A stretch of DNA of 64,000 bases from Prochlorococcus sp. AG-363-P01. GTDB taxonomy: Bacteria > Cyanobacteriota > Cyanobacteriia > PCC-6307 > Cyanobiaceae. Positions 20,689 through 30,016 of this stretch are shown here, in pieces; the first letter of the stretch is position 1, and every line of letters starts with the position of its first letter. Where the stretch lies: positions 23,797 through 87,796 of the forward strand of contig QCGC01000005.1 in assembly GCA_003278225.1 (NCBI GenBank), read 5' to 3'. The notes under the pieces were generated by a model. It did no database searches, was not told where the DNA came from, and was given only the letters and a program-made list of their open reading frames with translations. The position numbers and the translations under genes were made by a program.

Positions 20689-21546
20689 TTAATCAACTAG
20701 AAATCTACACTGAAGCATTTGTTGAGCTCCCGGCTCTAGTAAAAGTGTACGCTCACCAGTGATCAAAGATTCTCTTGGGCTTGTCCATGCCTCCAAACAA
20801 ACCATCTTTCTAGGAGGATCTGTCCAAACAACAGTTAAGTCCATAGGTTCTTGATGCTGTAAAGAAATGCGCCTTCCGTTCAATAAATCCTGAAGGGTTA
20901 CGACTTTCGAAGGTCCACATATGAAATCAACTCCTTTCATTAAATCTGCCAATTGATTATCAGTATCACTTTCCATACTGTTTAGATGATTAATACAAGT
21001 AGAAGGTAAAGCCAGAATTTCCGTTTTTCCCAAATCCATCACATTAAAATATGGATGCAATCCAAAAGAGAACGGCATCTTTTCTTGGCTACGATTCTCA
21101 ATGTTAATCTTAAAGTCAAGTGCATTTTTTTCTAAAGTAACTTTAATAGCAATATTAAAAAAGTATGGATAAACAGAACGAGTTAATTCAGAATCAAAGA
21201 GACTTAACAAAAAACCATTTTGACCATCAATAAACTTTATTTGCCAATCAGAATCTCTTGCAAATCCATGTTGTTTTAGTATAAAATTTTTATTGGCTAA
21301 TGGTAAGCAATTACCAGGTAAGTTTCCGCAAATAGGGAATAAAATAGGAATTCCACCTCTAACACTTTTTCCTTTCTGAGAAAATCGCTCAAAATCAAAA
21401 TAAAGAATTTCCATTCCATTACATTGCCATTCGGTAATCAAACCACCGCATTCAGGAACGATCCGCAAGCGATTTCCTAAATCAATATCTAATAACTCCC
21501 AATGATTATAAGGTAACTCCTTTTTAGAGAAAATAGTTGCCATCAA
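20689..21546 (-). CDS. Aldose 1-epimerase family protein
   Basis: GGLITEWQCNGMEILYFD, RGGIPILFPICGNL, FGLHPYFNV typical of the galactose mutarotase-like family. Confidence 0.85.
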   Translation of the reverse strand: MMATIFSKKELPYNHWELLDIDLGNRLRIVPECGGLITEWQCNGMEILYFDFERFSQKGKSVRGGIPILFPICGNLPGNCLPLANKNFILKQHGFARDSDWQIKFIDGQNGFLLSLFDSELTRSVYPYFFNIAIKVTLEKNALDFKINIENRSQEKMPFSFGLHPYFNVMDLGKTEILALPSTCINHLNSMESDTDNQLADLMKGVDFICGPSKVVTLQDLLNGRRISLQHQEPMDLTVVWTDPPRKMVCLEAWTSPRESLITGERTLLLEPGAQQMLQCRFLVD

Positions 21547-21587
21547 TAAGTGGTTAAGTAGTTAGCCAAGTTACAAATAAAAACATA

Positions 21588-22592
21588 TTAACTATCTTTT
21601 AACCAATCAATCATTTCTTCATTAACCCGGTCTGGTATCTCATCATGAGGACAGTGACCAGCGTTTAATAACACCTCTTTAACTTCTAAAGAAGCCTTCA
21701 GTGCAAACGTGCGGAATTTATCCTGCTTGGCTTTAGCATTTCTTAGCCAGGGATCGCTATCACCCCAAAGTAATAAAAGTGGAGATTGTAAGTCTTCAAA
21801 TAATTCATCTATAGGCTTGCCTTTTAGTCCTCGGGCCTGAAAAACTTTTTGAAATACTTGAAAAGCTCCTGGATCAAGCGAAGGTCGCCGAATCGATTCA
21901 ATTAAATAATCATCAACATTGGTAGGGTCGATATAAACCTGTTGAAGAGTTTTTTTAATTACACCAGGTCTACGCAAATTTTCAAAAATCAATCTCTGCA
22001 TGAATGGGTAAACAACCCACTTCACAACAAGATCTCTGGAGAGACCAAGCCCAATCATCTGACGCACTCTAGAGCCTAAATCTTTGGGCTTTGAAACAAA
22101 CTTTTCATCACTAAAATAACCAGCGGCATTGAGTAAAACAACACCAGCAGAATCACCTTCAAGAGCTGCTCCTGCAGCTAAAGCTGCATATCCACCAAGA
22201 GAGTTGCCAACAATCACGGTAGGTCTTGCAATTCGCTCTTTGACATACGCAACAACTTGTTCCTTCCACAATTCACCTCCATATTCCAATTCAGAAGGCT
22301 TAGCACTTCGCCCAAAACCAAGTAAGTCAATCGCATGCACTTCATAAGTTTTCGCGAGCTCTGGAATGTTGTGCCTCCAGTGATCTGTTGAAGCCCCAAA
22401 ACCATGCACAAGCAAGACAGCAGGTCCAATTTTGTGGGCTTCGTCCTGAGACAAGTGCGGAGGACTACTACTCACGGAATAAACATCATGACCTAAATAG
22501 TTCCAAGGAGCATTTGGAGTGGCGGCCAAAACAGACATGAAAAATTGACATCTATTGACTAAGGATTGAGATGCTAAACAATTAAGTCTCAA
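21588..22592 (-). CDS. Alpha/beta hydrolase
   Basis: VLLVHGFGASTDHWRHN, VGNSLGGYAALAA nucleophile elbow, NAGHCPHDE. Confidence 0.9.
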   Translation of the reverse strand: MRLNCLASQSLVNRCQFFMSVLAATPNAPWNYLGHDVYSVSSSPPHLSQDEAHKIGPAVLLVHGFGASTDHWRHNIPELAKTYEVHAIDLLGFGRSAKPSELEYGGELWKEQVVAYVKERIARPTVIVGNSLGGYAALAAGAALEGDSAGVVLLNAAGYFSDEKFVSKPKDLGSRVRQMIGLGLSRDLVVKWVVYPFMQRLIFENLRRPGVIKKTLQQVYIDPTNVDDYLIESIRRPSLDPGAFQVFQKVFQARGLKGKPIDELFEDLQSPLLLLWGDSDPWLRNAKAKQDKFRTFALKASLEVKEVLLNAGHCPHDEIPDRVNEEMIDWLKDS

Positions 22593-22667
22593 TAAGTCAG
22601 TTAATTATTTAATTGCTGATGGTTAGCTTCAAACCATCCAAAACCTCAATGGATTGAAACTAGTAAT

Positions 22668-24041
22668 CTAAACAAGTCCTACAGGATTAGCGGCTACCTC
22701 ATCGGGTATCGAATTACCCCCACCAGGGGTTTTATCTTTAAGCACAATTCGGAGTAAAACTGGTGCAAGAAAAGTAGTACCGATAACCATCAATAAAACC
22801 GCAGCTTCTAAAGAAGGTCCCAAAAGACCAGCACTGGTCCCAAGACCTAGGAATATCAAACCAACCTCACCCCGAGGCATCATTCCTAACCCGACAACTA
22901 AGCGATCGGTTGGCTTATCAATTAAGAAGCACCATCCTGCCGCAACCTTTCCAACAATCGCAATAACCAACATAAATCCTGCAACAACCAATGCAGATCG
23001 ACTAGTTGGATCTAATGGATTAATCACTGAAAGATCCATTCCTGCGCCAACAAGAACGAAGAAAATGGTTGCAAAAAGGGAAACAAGAGGCAAAACCGAT
23101 TGCTGAATAGCATGATTATTCTTAGAGCTACTTAATATCAAACCAGCAGCAAAAGCACCTAAAGCTGCTTCTAAACCAATAGCAGTAGCTATAAAACAAC
23201 TCAAAACAAGAATTACGAAAGCAGCCACTACAACTGCCCCAGGCGCCTTAAGCCTCTCGAGTACCCAGTCAAAAGCTGGAGCAGCAGTTCTACTAAGGAC
23301 TATGGCAGCAACAACAAATAAAGTGGCAGCAACAACAAGTTTGATAATCGGAGCAATTTCTAATGAGCCCCCTGTTGCCAAAGCAACCACTACTGCAAGG
23401 ATCACTATGCCCAAGATGTCATCCAGTACTGCTGCACCTATAACAATCTGTCCTTCTCTTGTTTTGAGATAACCAAGCTCTCCAAAAACACTTGCAGTTA
23501 TCCCAATACTGGTAGCCGTCATAGAGGCACCAGCAAATACTGCAGGTATCAAATCCACCTGGAAGATAAACATCAAACCAAGTGTTCCAAAGGCAAATGG
23601 CAAAATCACACCAGCCATAGCAACTGTGAATGCTTGAGCGCCCACCGCAACAAGTTCTTCCAGTTCACTTTCAAGACCAGTGAGAAAAAGTAAGGCATAC
23701 AACCCAAGTGTTGCTACTGCCTGTAGAGACGGGAATGTTTCAAAATACAAATCAGGCACTGCTTCAGGAGGAACCGAAGCCAAAGCACTAATCGCATTTA
23801 TCAAGCCCTGATTCAAATGCGCACCTGTAGTAGGGGGTATAAGAAGATGCAAACCCGAAGCACCTATCAAAACTCCTGCCAAAAGTTCTCCAACAATTGT
23901 TGGCAAGCTCACTCTGACCAAAAACTCAGCCAAAGTCCTGGCAGCAATAAAAATAAGAAGAAAATTAATAACACCAATTAATGTTTCTGCTACCTCGACA
24001 TCGTGCGTACTCAAAACTGACAACAGCTGTGGCAAATACAT
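22668..24041 (-). CDS. Na+/H+ (CPA2/KefB-type) cation:proton antiporter
   Basis: Many TM segments; VGELLAGVLIGASGL, GAAVLDDILGIVILAVV, MMPRGEVGLIFLGLG. Confidence 0.9.
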   Translation of the reverse strand: MYLPQLLSVLSTHDVEVAETLIGVINFLLIFIAARTLAEFLVRVSLPTIVGELLAGVLIGASGLHLLIPPTTGAHLNQGLINAISALASVPPEAVPDLYFETFPSLQAVATLGLYALLFLTGLESELEELVAVGAQAFTVAMAGVILPFAFGTLGLMFIFQVDLIPAVFAGASMTATSIGITASVFGELGYLKTREGQIVIGAAVLDDILGIVILAVVVALATGGSLEIAPIIKLVVAATLFVVAAIVLSRTAAPAFDWVLERLKAPGAVVVAAFVILVLSCFIATAIGLEAALGAFAAGLILSSSKNNHAIQQSVLPLVSLFATIFFVLVGAGMDLSVINPLDPTSRSALVVAGFMLVIAIVGKVAAGWCFLIDKPTDRLVVGLGMMPRGEVGLIFLGLGTSAGLLGPSLEAAVLLMVIGTTFLAPVLLRIVLKDKTPGGGNSIPDEVAANPVGLV

Positions 24042-24270
24042 AACCCAAGTCTTTCGAAATCTTTTTATTGTTGAAACATAGGTGACTGCGAAGCCAATTC
24101 TTGTGATTTTGATTACTAAAAATAATCTTTCTTCGCTCGTGTGGATCTGAAGTTACTAAGTCCCCTAACTGGAAAGTAGAAGCTACTGTCCATCGAGATC
24201 AACGAAAATTCCCGACGTCCATCGGGAGCACTCTTCTAAGGAAAGTTAATCAATCAACTTTTATGTCGTC

Positions 24271-26808
24271 ATGAGCAGCTCCCAGCCACTAGATCTAAAA
24301 CTTCCAACTCCAGGTTGTTACGCCGACCACGAAAGGGCAGGAGTGGGTGCTGATGCTGTTTTCGATGGAATGACCGAGCATTTGTTTTTCACACTTGGAA
24401 AACTAGCTCCAACTGCCAGTTTGCATGACCTCTATATGGCTCTTAGCTATGCAGTGCGTGATCGACTGATGACCCGCTACCTTGCTAGCCAAGAAGCTAT
24501 TCGTGAAAGGCCACAGAAAACAGTGGCTTATTTGTCTGCTGAGTTTTTGATTGGTCCGCAATTAAACAATAACCTTTTAAACCTAGGCATTCAAAAAGAA
24601 GCAGAAATAGCACTAAAAAGATTTGGAATCGAATCTTTGGGACACATTCTTGAGGTAGAAGAAGAGCCTGGGCTTGGTAATGGAGGGTTAGGTCGTCTAG
24701 CAGCTTGTTATATGGAATCTCTAGCAAGCTTACAAATACCAGCCATCGGCTATGGAATTAGATATGAATTTGGCATTTTCAATCAGCTAATCAGAGATGG
24801 TTGGCAAGTTGAAGTAACCGACAAATGGCTCAAAGGTGGTTGGCCTTGGGAACTTCCCCAACCAGATGAAGCTTGCTTTGTTGGATTTGGAGGGAGAACA
24901 GAAAACTATATAGATGAAAAAGGCAACTATCGATCAAGGTGGATACCTGCAGAACATGCAATAGGAATTCCTCACGATGTTCCAGTACTTGGCTACAAAG
25001 TAAACACTTGCAATCGCTTACGTCTTTGGAGAGCTGATGCCACAGAAAGTTTTGATTTTTATGCCTTCAATATTGGTGATTATTACGGGGCAGTGGAAGA
25101 AAAAGTAGCTTCAGAAACTCTCTCAAAAGTGCTTTATCCAAATGATGGAACAGACGAAGGTCGGCGCTTGAGATTGAAACAACAACATTTCTTTGTTAGT
25201 TGTTCACTCCAAGACATGCTTAGAAGTCTTGAAAAAAGAGGTATCGAAATAAGCGAATTCTCAAATCATTGGACAGTTCAACTAAACGATACTCACCCTG
25301 CTATTGCAGTAGCAGAAATGATGAGATTACTTATAGATCATTATCATTTGGAATGGGAAAAAGCCTGGGAAATCACTAATCAATCAGTGGCTTATACCAA
25401 TCACACATTGCTACCTGAGGCTCTTGAGAAATGGGACCTTTCACTATTTAAAAGTTTGCTACCTCGCCATCTTGAGCTGATATATGAAATCAATCGTAGG
25501 TTCCTTCAACAAGTTCGTTTACGCTACCCAGGTAACGATTTAATTCTGAGGAAATTATCAATAATTGATGAAGATGGTGGCAAGGCTGTACGAATGGCAC
25601 ATCTAGCAACGATTGGAGCCCACCATATCAATGGAGTTGCTGCACTGCACTCTGATCTAATCAAGAGGCAACTACTACCAGAGTTTGCAGAATTGTGGCC
25701 AGAGAAATTTACGAATATCACTAATGGAGTCACACCTCGACGTTGGGTTGCATTAGCGAATCCAGAGCTCTCCAAGCTCCTCGAAAATGAAGTTGGTCCT
25801 GACTGGATTACAAATATGGAATTACTAAAAAACCTAGAAAGCAAAGAGTTTGATAAAGAATTTCTAGAGAAATTTGGAGAAACCAAATTGTCTGGGAAAA
25901 GGAAGTTAGCTGGATATATACATCGTCAAACTGGCGTACTTGTAGATCCTTCCAGCATGTTTGATGTGCAAGTAAAAAGAATCCACCAATACAAAAGACA
26001 GCACCTGAATGCACTCCAGATAATTACTCAATATCTACGGATAAAAAATGGATCTGGGCAAGGAATGGCCCCTCGGACCGTGATTTTTGGTGGAAAAGCA
26101 GCACCAGGCTATTTCATGGCAAAACTAATGATTAGGTTTATTAACGGTATTGCCGAAATGGTGAATGCAGATCCAGATATGGAAGGTCGACTAAGAGTTG
26201 TCTTCCTGCCGGATTACAACGTAAAGCTTGGAGAGCAAGTTTATCCAGCTACAGATTTATCAGAACAGATTTCAACCGCAGGAAAAGAGGCGTCTGGAAC
26301 AGGCAATATGAAGTTTGCCATGAATGGTGCATTGACTATTGGCACTCTAGATGGAGCAAATATTGAGCTTCGTGAACAAGTTGGCGCGGAAAATTTCTTC
26401 CTTTTTGGTAACACCGAAAGCGAAATAATGGAATTGCAAAATAACAACTATGATCCCAAGCATTTCATTAATTCTCTTCCAGAGTTAAATGAAGCATTGA
26501 GATTAGTCGACTCAGGTCACTTTAGTAATGGGGATACTGAACTATTCCGACCAATTACAAACAATCTTAGAGGCCATGATCCATTCTTCGTAATGGCTGA
26601 CTTTGCTGATTACTTAAGAGCCCAAGATAATGTTAGCCGTGCTTGGCAAGATCGTGAAGAGTGGAATCGGATGTCATTATTAAATACTGCACGTTCAGGT
26701 TTCTTCTCATCTGATAGATCGATTCGTGATTATTGTCACTCAATATGGAATGTTGAACCATTAGCTGTTGAGATCATTTGCAATACAAGTTTAGTTGGCA
26801 GTCAATAA
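24271..26808 (+). CDS. glgP: Glycogen phosphorylase
   Basis: YLSAEFLIGPQLNNNLLNLG, EEPGLGNGGLGRLAACYMES, EASGTGNMKFAMNGALTIGTLDGAN (PLP site). Confidence 0.97.
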   Translation: MSSSQPLDLKLPTPGCYADHERAGVGADAVFDGMTEHLFFTLGKLAPTASLHDLYMALSYAVRDRLMTRYLASQEAIRERPQKTVAYLSAEFLIGPQLNNNLLNLGIQKEAEIALKRFGIESLGHILEVEEEPGLGNGGLGRLAACYMESLASLQIPAIGYGIRYEFGIFNQLIRDGWQVEVTDKWLKGGWPWELPQPDEACFVGFGGRTENYIDEKGNYRSRWIPAEHAIGIPHDVPVLGYKVNTCNRLRLWRADATESFDFYAFNIGDYYGAVEEKVASETLSKVLYPNDGTDEGRRLRLKQQHFFVSCSLQDMLRSLEKRGIEISEFSNHWTVQLNDTHPAIAVAEMMRLLIDHYHLEWEKAWEITNQSVAYTNHTLLPEALEKWDLSLFKSLLPRHLELIYEINRRFLQQVRLRYPGNDLILRKLSIIDEDGGKAVRMAHLATIGAHHINGVAALHSDLIKRQLLPEFAELWPEKFTNITNGVTPRRWVALANPELSKLLENEVGPDWITNMELLKNLESKEFDKEFLEKFGETKLSGKRKLAGYIHRQTGVLVDPSSMFDVQVKRIHQYKRQHLNALQIITQYLRIKNGSGQGMAPRTVIFGGKAAPGYFMAKLMIRFINGIAEMVNADPDMEGRLRVVFLPDYNVKLGEQVYPATDLSEQISTAGKEASGTGNMKFAMNGALTIGTLDGANIELREQVGAENFFLFGNTESEIMELQNNNYDPKHFINSLPELNEALRLVDSGHFSNGDTELFRPITNNLRGHDPFFVMADFADYLRAQDNVSRAWQDREEWNRMSLLNTARSGFFSSDRSIRDYCHSIWNVEPLAVEIICNTSLVGSQ

Positions 26809-26929
26809 TAAAAAATACAAGATTTAATTCATTATTTAACTGCTCATAGGATCACTCTAAGAAGCTAATTTATTAAAAACTATTTAAAATTATTTAACCT
26901 ACTGTTAACTAGAAAAACTTTTATAAGAT

Positions 26930-27439
26930 TTAACTTCTGTCAGGCAAATCAGGCGTCTGATGAAGAAGCCTGTTTAATCTTAATCTATCTGCATTAAGTG
27001 GATCAGGAGCAATCTCTCCTGCAAGTTCACGAAATTTTTGTTCAACTATTTCAGGAACCTTCACATCAAAGACTCTTTCCATTAAAACTTCTATTGAAAA
27101 AAGATGGGCATTAATATTCTCAAGGTCTGCTATTGCTTGCTGCAAAGCTTCTAATTTTCGCTCTTCATGTCCACCAACATTAATGACAGGTGTAGATGAT
27201 CTTTCCTTATTTAGAGCTGCATATTGCTTTTGCAAATCTTCTAAAACTCGTCCTGAAAGAGTTCTGAAAGACTGCAAAGAAGCCCAGTTCAACTCTTGTT
27301 GCTGTCGCAAAGTGGGGAATTCACGAATTAATCGATCATGTTCTCTATAAAACCTTTGACAATCAGGACATTGACAGGGCTCTTCTGGCACCGCAGTCCC
27401 TCCAGCTCTGTTCCCATCATTACACCTGCTATGACGCAA
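26930..27439 (-). CDS. Conserved hypothetical protein
   Basis: 169 aa, coding-like; overlaps the upstream same-strand gene by about 11 bp. Confidence 0.65.
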   Translation of the reverse strand: MRHSRCNDGNRAGGTAVPEEPCQCPDCQRFYREHDRLIREFPTLRQQQELNWASLQSFRTLSGRVLEDLQKQYAALNKERSSTPVINVGGHEERKLEALQQAIADLENINAHLFSIEVLMERVFDVKVPEIVEQKFRELAGEIAPDPLNADRLRLNRLLHQTPDLPDRS

Positions 27440-27758
27440 ATGGGGGTTCTTCAGGGTGATTGCCCTCTATTTGTTCACCATCAACGCAATCTGGCAGTGG
27501 GATCTCAATGCTCGTAACAACCTGTATTACATCCCTAAGTCGCATTGAATCTGCAAACCAACCCATAGCCTGCTCGGTATCACCGCGCCGCTCTGCATCA
27601 CTAGCTTGATCTTCATGAGCCTCAGCCAAAAGGCTTAACCAACAAAGACATCTAGCCTGAACTACTGAAAGATCTAAATCAGTAGGTTGAGCATTCGCAA
27701 TTTGCTCACTTTCCTGCTGAACAAGTAATCGAAGACGCAGATCGTGAAGCTTGGTCAT
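27429..27758 (-). CDS. Conserved hypothetical protein
   Basis: 109 aa, coding-like, in an apparent operon with the preceding gene. Confidence 0.65.
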   Translation of the reverse strand: MTKLHDLRLRLLVQQESEQIANAQPTDLDLSVVQARCLCWLSLLAEAHEDQASDAERRGDTEQAMGWFADSMRLRDVIQVVTSIEIPLPDCVDGEQIEGNHPEEPPFAS

Positions 27759-27856
27759 GGAGACTGTTTCACTTTTGTCACGCTAGCGGCAGGGGAGGCA
27801 ATTTGCATACCCCACCAGATGTAGCACCGGCCACTAAATACATACTTGCTTCTTAC

Positions 27857-27929
<73 letters not shown>

Positions 27930-27965
27930 ACTGGAATGAATTATGCCTTCCAGGCATTATGGAGT

Positions 27966-28375
27966 TTGAAAGCAGGAGAGGTGATCGCAATCGATACTTA
28001 TTTGCTTAATGCATTCAGTATTCGATTGAGGAAAGTCCGGGCTCCTCAATGGCCAAGCTTGCTGGGTAACGCCCAGTGCGGGAAACCGTGAGGATAGTGC
28101 CACAGAAACACACCGCCGATGGCTTCATATGGGGCATAAGCCTCAAGCACAGGTAAGGGTGCAAAGGTGCGGTAAGAGCGCACCAGCAGCATCGAGAGGT
28201 GCTGGCTAGGTAAACCCCGGCCAGGAGCAAGGTGAAGGGACCAAGAAGGGCCATCTTGACTTGGTTCCATTAAATGAACCGCTAGAGGCTGTCGGTAACG
28301 ACAGTCCCAGATAGATGATCACCCACATCTCTCTAGAGACTGTGAACAGAACCCGGCTTACGACCTGCTTTCACC
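27966..28375 (+). ncRNA. rnpB: RNase P RNA
   Basis: P4 core GAGGAAAGTCCGGGCTCC, GAGGATAGTGCCACAGAAA, terminal CAGAACCCGGCTTA; terminal helix GAAAGCAGG (27968-27976) with CCTGCTTTC (28364-28372). Ends approximate. Confidence 0.95.
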
Positions 28376-28431
28376 CTATTCAATTCACTACCCATAAAAC
28401 TTTCTTCCAAATAACACAAAACAGATAGTAA

Positions 28432-29184
28432 ATGACATCAAGAGCAAAGTACGAAATCCCTATTGATCGTATAAATCAGCTTAAGTCATTGCTGATGAGA
28501 ATAAAAATCAACCCTAATGAGTATTTTGGAGAAAAAATAAGTCATAATTCAGACGCTATTGATGAAGCATTAACCCATACTTCTGCTCAATTACAATATA
28601 ATCATGAAAACTTGGAATTCCTTGGTGATGCTGTTCTAAGACTTGCAGCCTCAGAATTTATTGAGCAAAAATTTCCCAAGATGAGCGTTGGGGATAGGTC
28701 AGCACTTAGATCTGAACTTGTCAGTGATCGCTGGTTAACAAAAGTTGGAAAAAGTATAAAGATTGATGAGGTATTTGTGATTGGGCCAAAAGCCGCAGGG
28801 GATTCCTCTGCTCTTTCAACACTCCAAGCAGAAGCCACAGAGGCACTAATTGGTGCCATATATAAACACTATAAAGATTTGACTCAAATCCACAACTGGC
28901 TTAATCCTTACTGGGAAGAAGAAAGTTTAAATGTTCTAAATGATCCGTATAGAAACAATTCAAAATCAGCTCTGCAGGAATGGAGTCAAAGCAGAGGATT
29001 TAAGCTGCCAAAATATGATATAAAAGAGCTATCAAAGAAGCATGGAGACCCAAAGAGATTCTTCTGCGAGGTTCATCTAAATGGCCAGATTATTGGGGAA
29101 GGATGGGGAAGGTCTCGCAAAGAAGCAGAAAAACAAGGAGCCGCCTTTGCACTCAAGTTCCTTATCAAAGCTAATAATGAATGA
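28432..29184 (+). CDS. rnc: Ribonuclease III
   Basis: NLEFLGDAVLRLAASE signature and C-terminal dsRBD (GEGWGRSRKEAEKQGAAFAL). Confidence 0.95.
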   Translation: MTSRAKYEIPIDRINQLKSLLMRIKINPNEYFGEKISHNSDAIDEALTHTSAQLQYNHENLEFLGDAVLRLAASEFIEQKFPKMSVGDRSALRSELVSDRWLTKVGKSIKIDEVFVIGPKAAGDSSALSTLQAEATEALIGAIYKHYKDLTQIHNWLNPYWEEESLNVLNDPYRNNSKSALQEWSQSRGFKLPKYDIKELSKKHGDPKRFFCEVHLNGQIIGEGWGRSRKEAEKQGAAFALKFLIKANNE

Positions 29185-29218
29185 TTTAAGTTATTTATTA
29201 TTAGCTTTGGTGAGAATG

Positions 29219-29404
29219 TTAAGTCAAGTCAAGATCATCTATAGGGATAGTTATTAATTTGTCCCAATTACCACCTTCAAAAATCACTGCTGCTTTCTTT
29301 CCACTAATCCTTTGAACAAAACCTTTATATCCCTTATAAATAGAAGAAGGATCATTCACTTGAACTGTTGCACCAGGCAAAATTGGTTTAGGGGAATTAG
29401 CCAC
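29219..29404 (-). CDS. ndhS: NAD(P)H dehydrogenase-like complex subunit S
   Basis: ILPGATVQVNDPSSIYKGYKGFVQRISGKKAAVIFEGGNWDKLITIPIDDL matches the recalled NdhS pattern; GTG start at 29404 preferred over the longer ORF. Confidence 0.75.
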   Translation of the reverse strand: MANSPKPILPGATVQVNDPSSIYKGYKGFVQRISGKKAAVIFEGGNWDKLITIPIDDLDLT

Positions 29405-29455
29405 AGATAAAATGAAGAAGCATAAGGTCTGTATCAAAGCATCTAACCATCTCAG

Positions 29456-29989
29456 ATGATTAGCAACGAAACTTGGATGACAGTAGGCAAACTTGTCGCA
29501 CCCCATGGTCTGCGAGGAGAAATCAAAATTAATCCAAGAAGTGATTTCCCAGAACGCTTTACTCAGCCAGGGAAGCGATGGTTACAAAAAACAAAAGAAC
29601 ATGATCCATATGCAATTGAACTACTTTCAGGCAGGCAATTACCAGGGAAAAGAATTTTTGTAGTGCGTTTCGAAGGTGTCAAAAGTCGAACTGAAGCTCA
29701 AGTGCTTATTGGAAATAATCTATTAGTCCCCACTAGTCATCGACCAAAGCTTGCTAAAGGTGAGTTTCATCTCCTTGACCTAGTCGGTTTAGAAGCGAAA
29801 TTAAATCCAGATGAACCTGCTATCGGAAAAGTATCTGATCTGAAAAATGCTGGCAATGACTTGCTTGAAATAGAACTTATAGAAGGTCGAAAAGTATTAA
29901 TTCCATTAGTTGAACAAATCGTACCCTTAATTAAGGTTAAAGAAGGCTGGTTATTACTTACACCTCCAAAGGGACTTCTAGAGTTATAA
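29456..29989 (+). CDS. rimM: 16S rRNA processing protein RimM
   Basis: VGKLVAPHGLRGEIKI N-terminus and PRC-barrel-like C-terminus. Confidence 0.92.
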   Translation: MISNETWMTVGKLVAPHGLRGEIKINPRSDFPERFTQPGKRWLQKTKEHDPYAIELLSGRQLPGKRIFVVRFEGVKSRTEAQVLIGNNLLVPTSHRPKLAKGEFHLLDLVGLEAKLNPDEPAIGKVSDLKNAGNDLLEIELIEGRKVLIPLVEQIVPLIKVKEGWLLLTPPKGLLEL

Positions 29990-30016
29990 ATTAGAATCAA
30001 AATACAATATATATGT

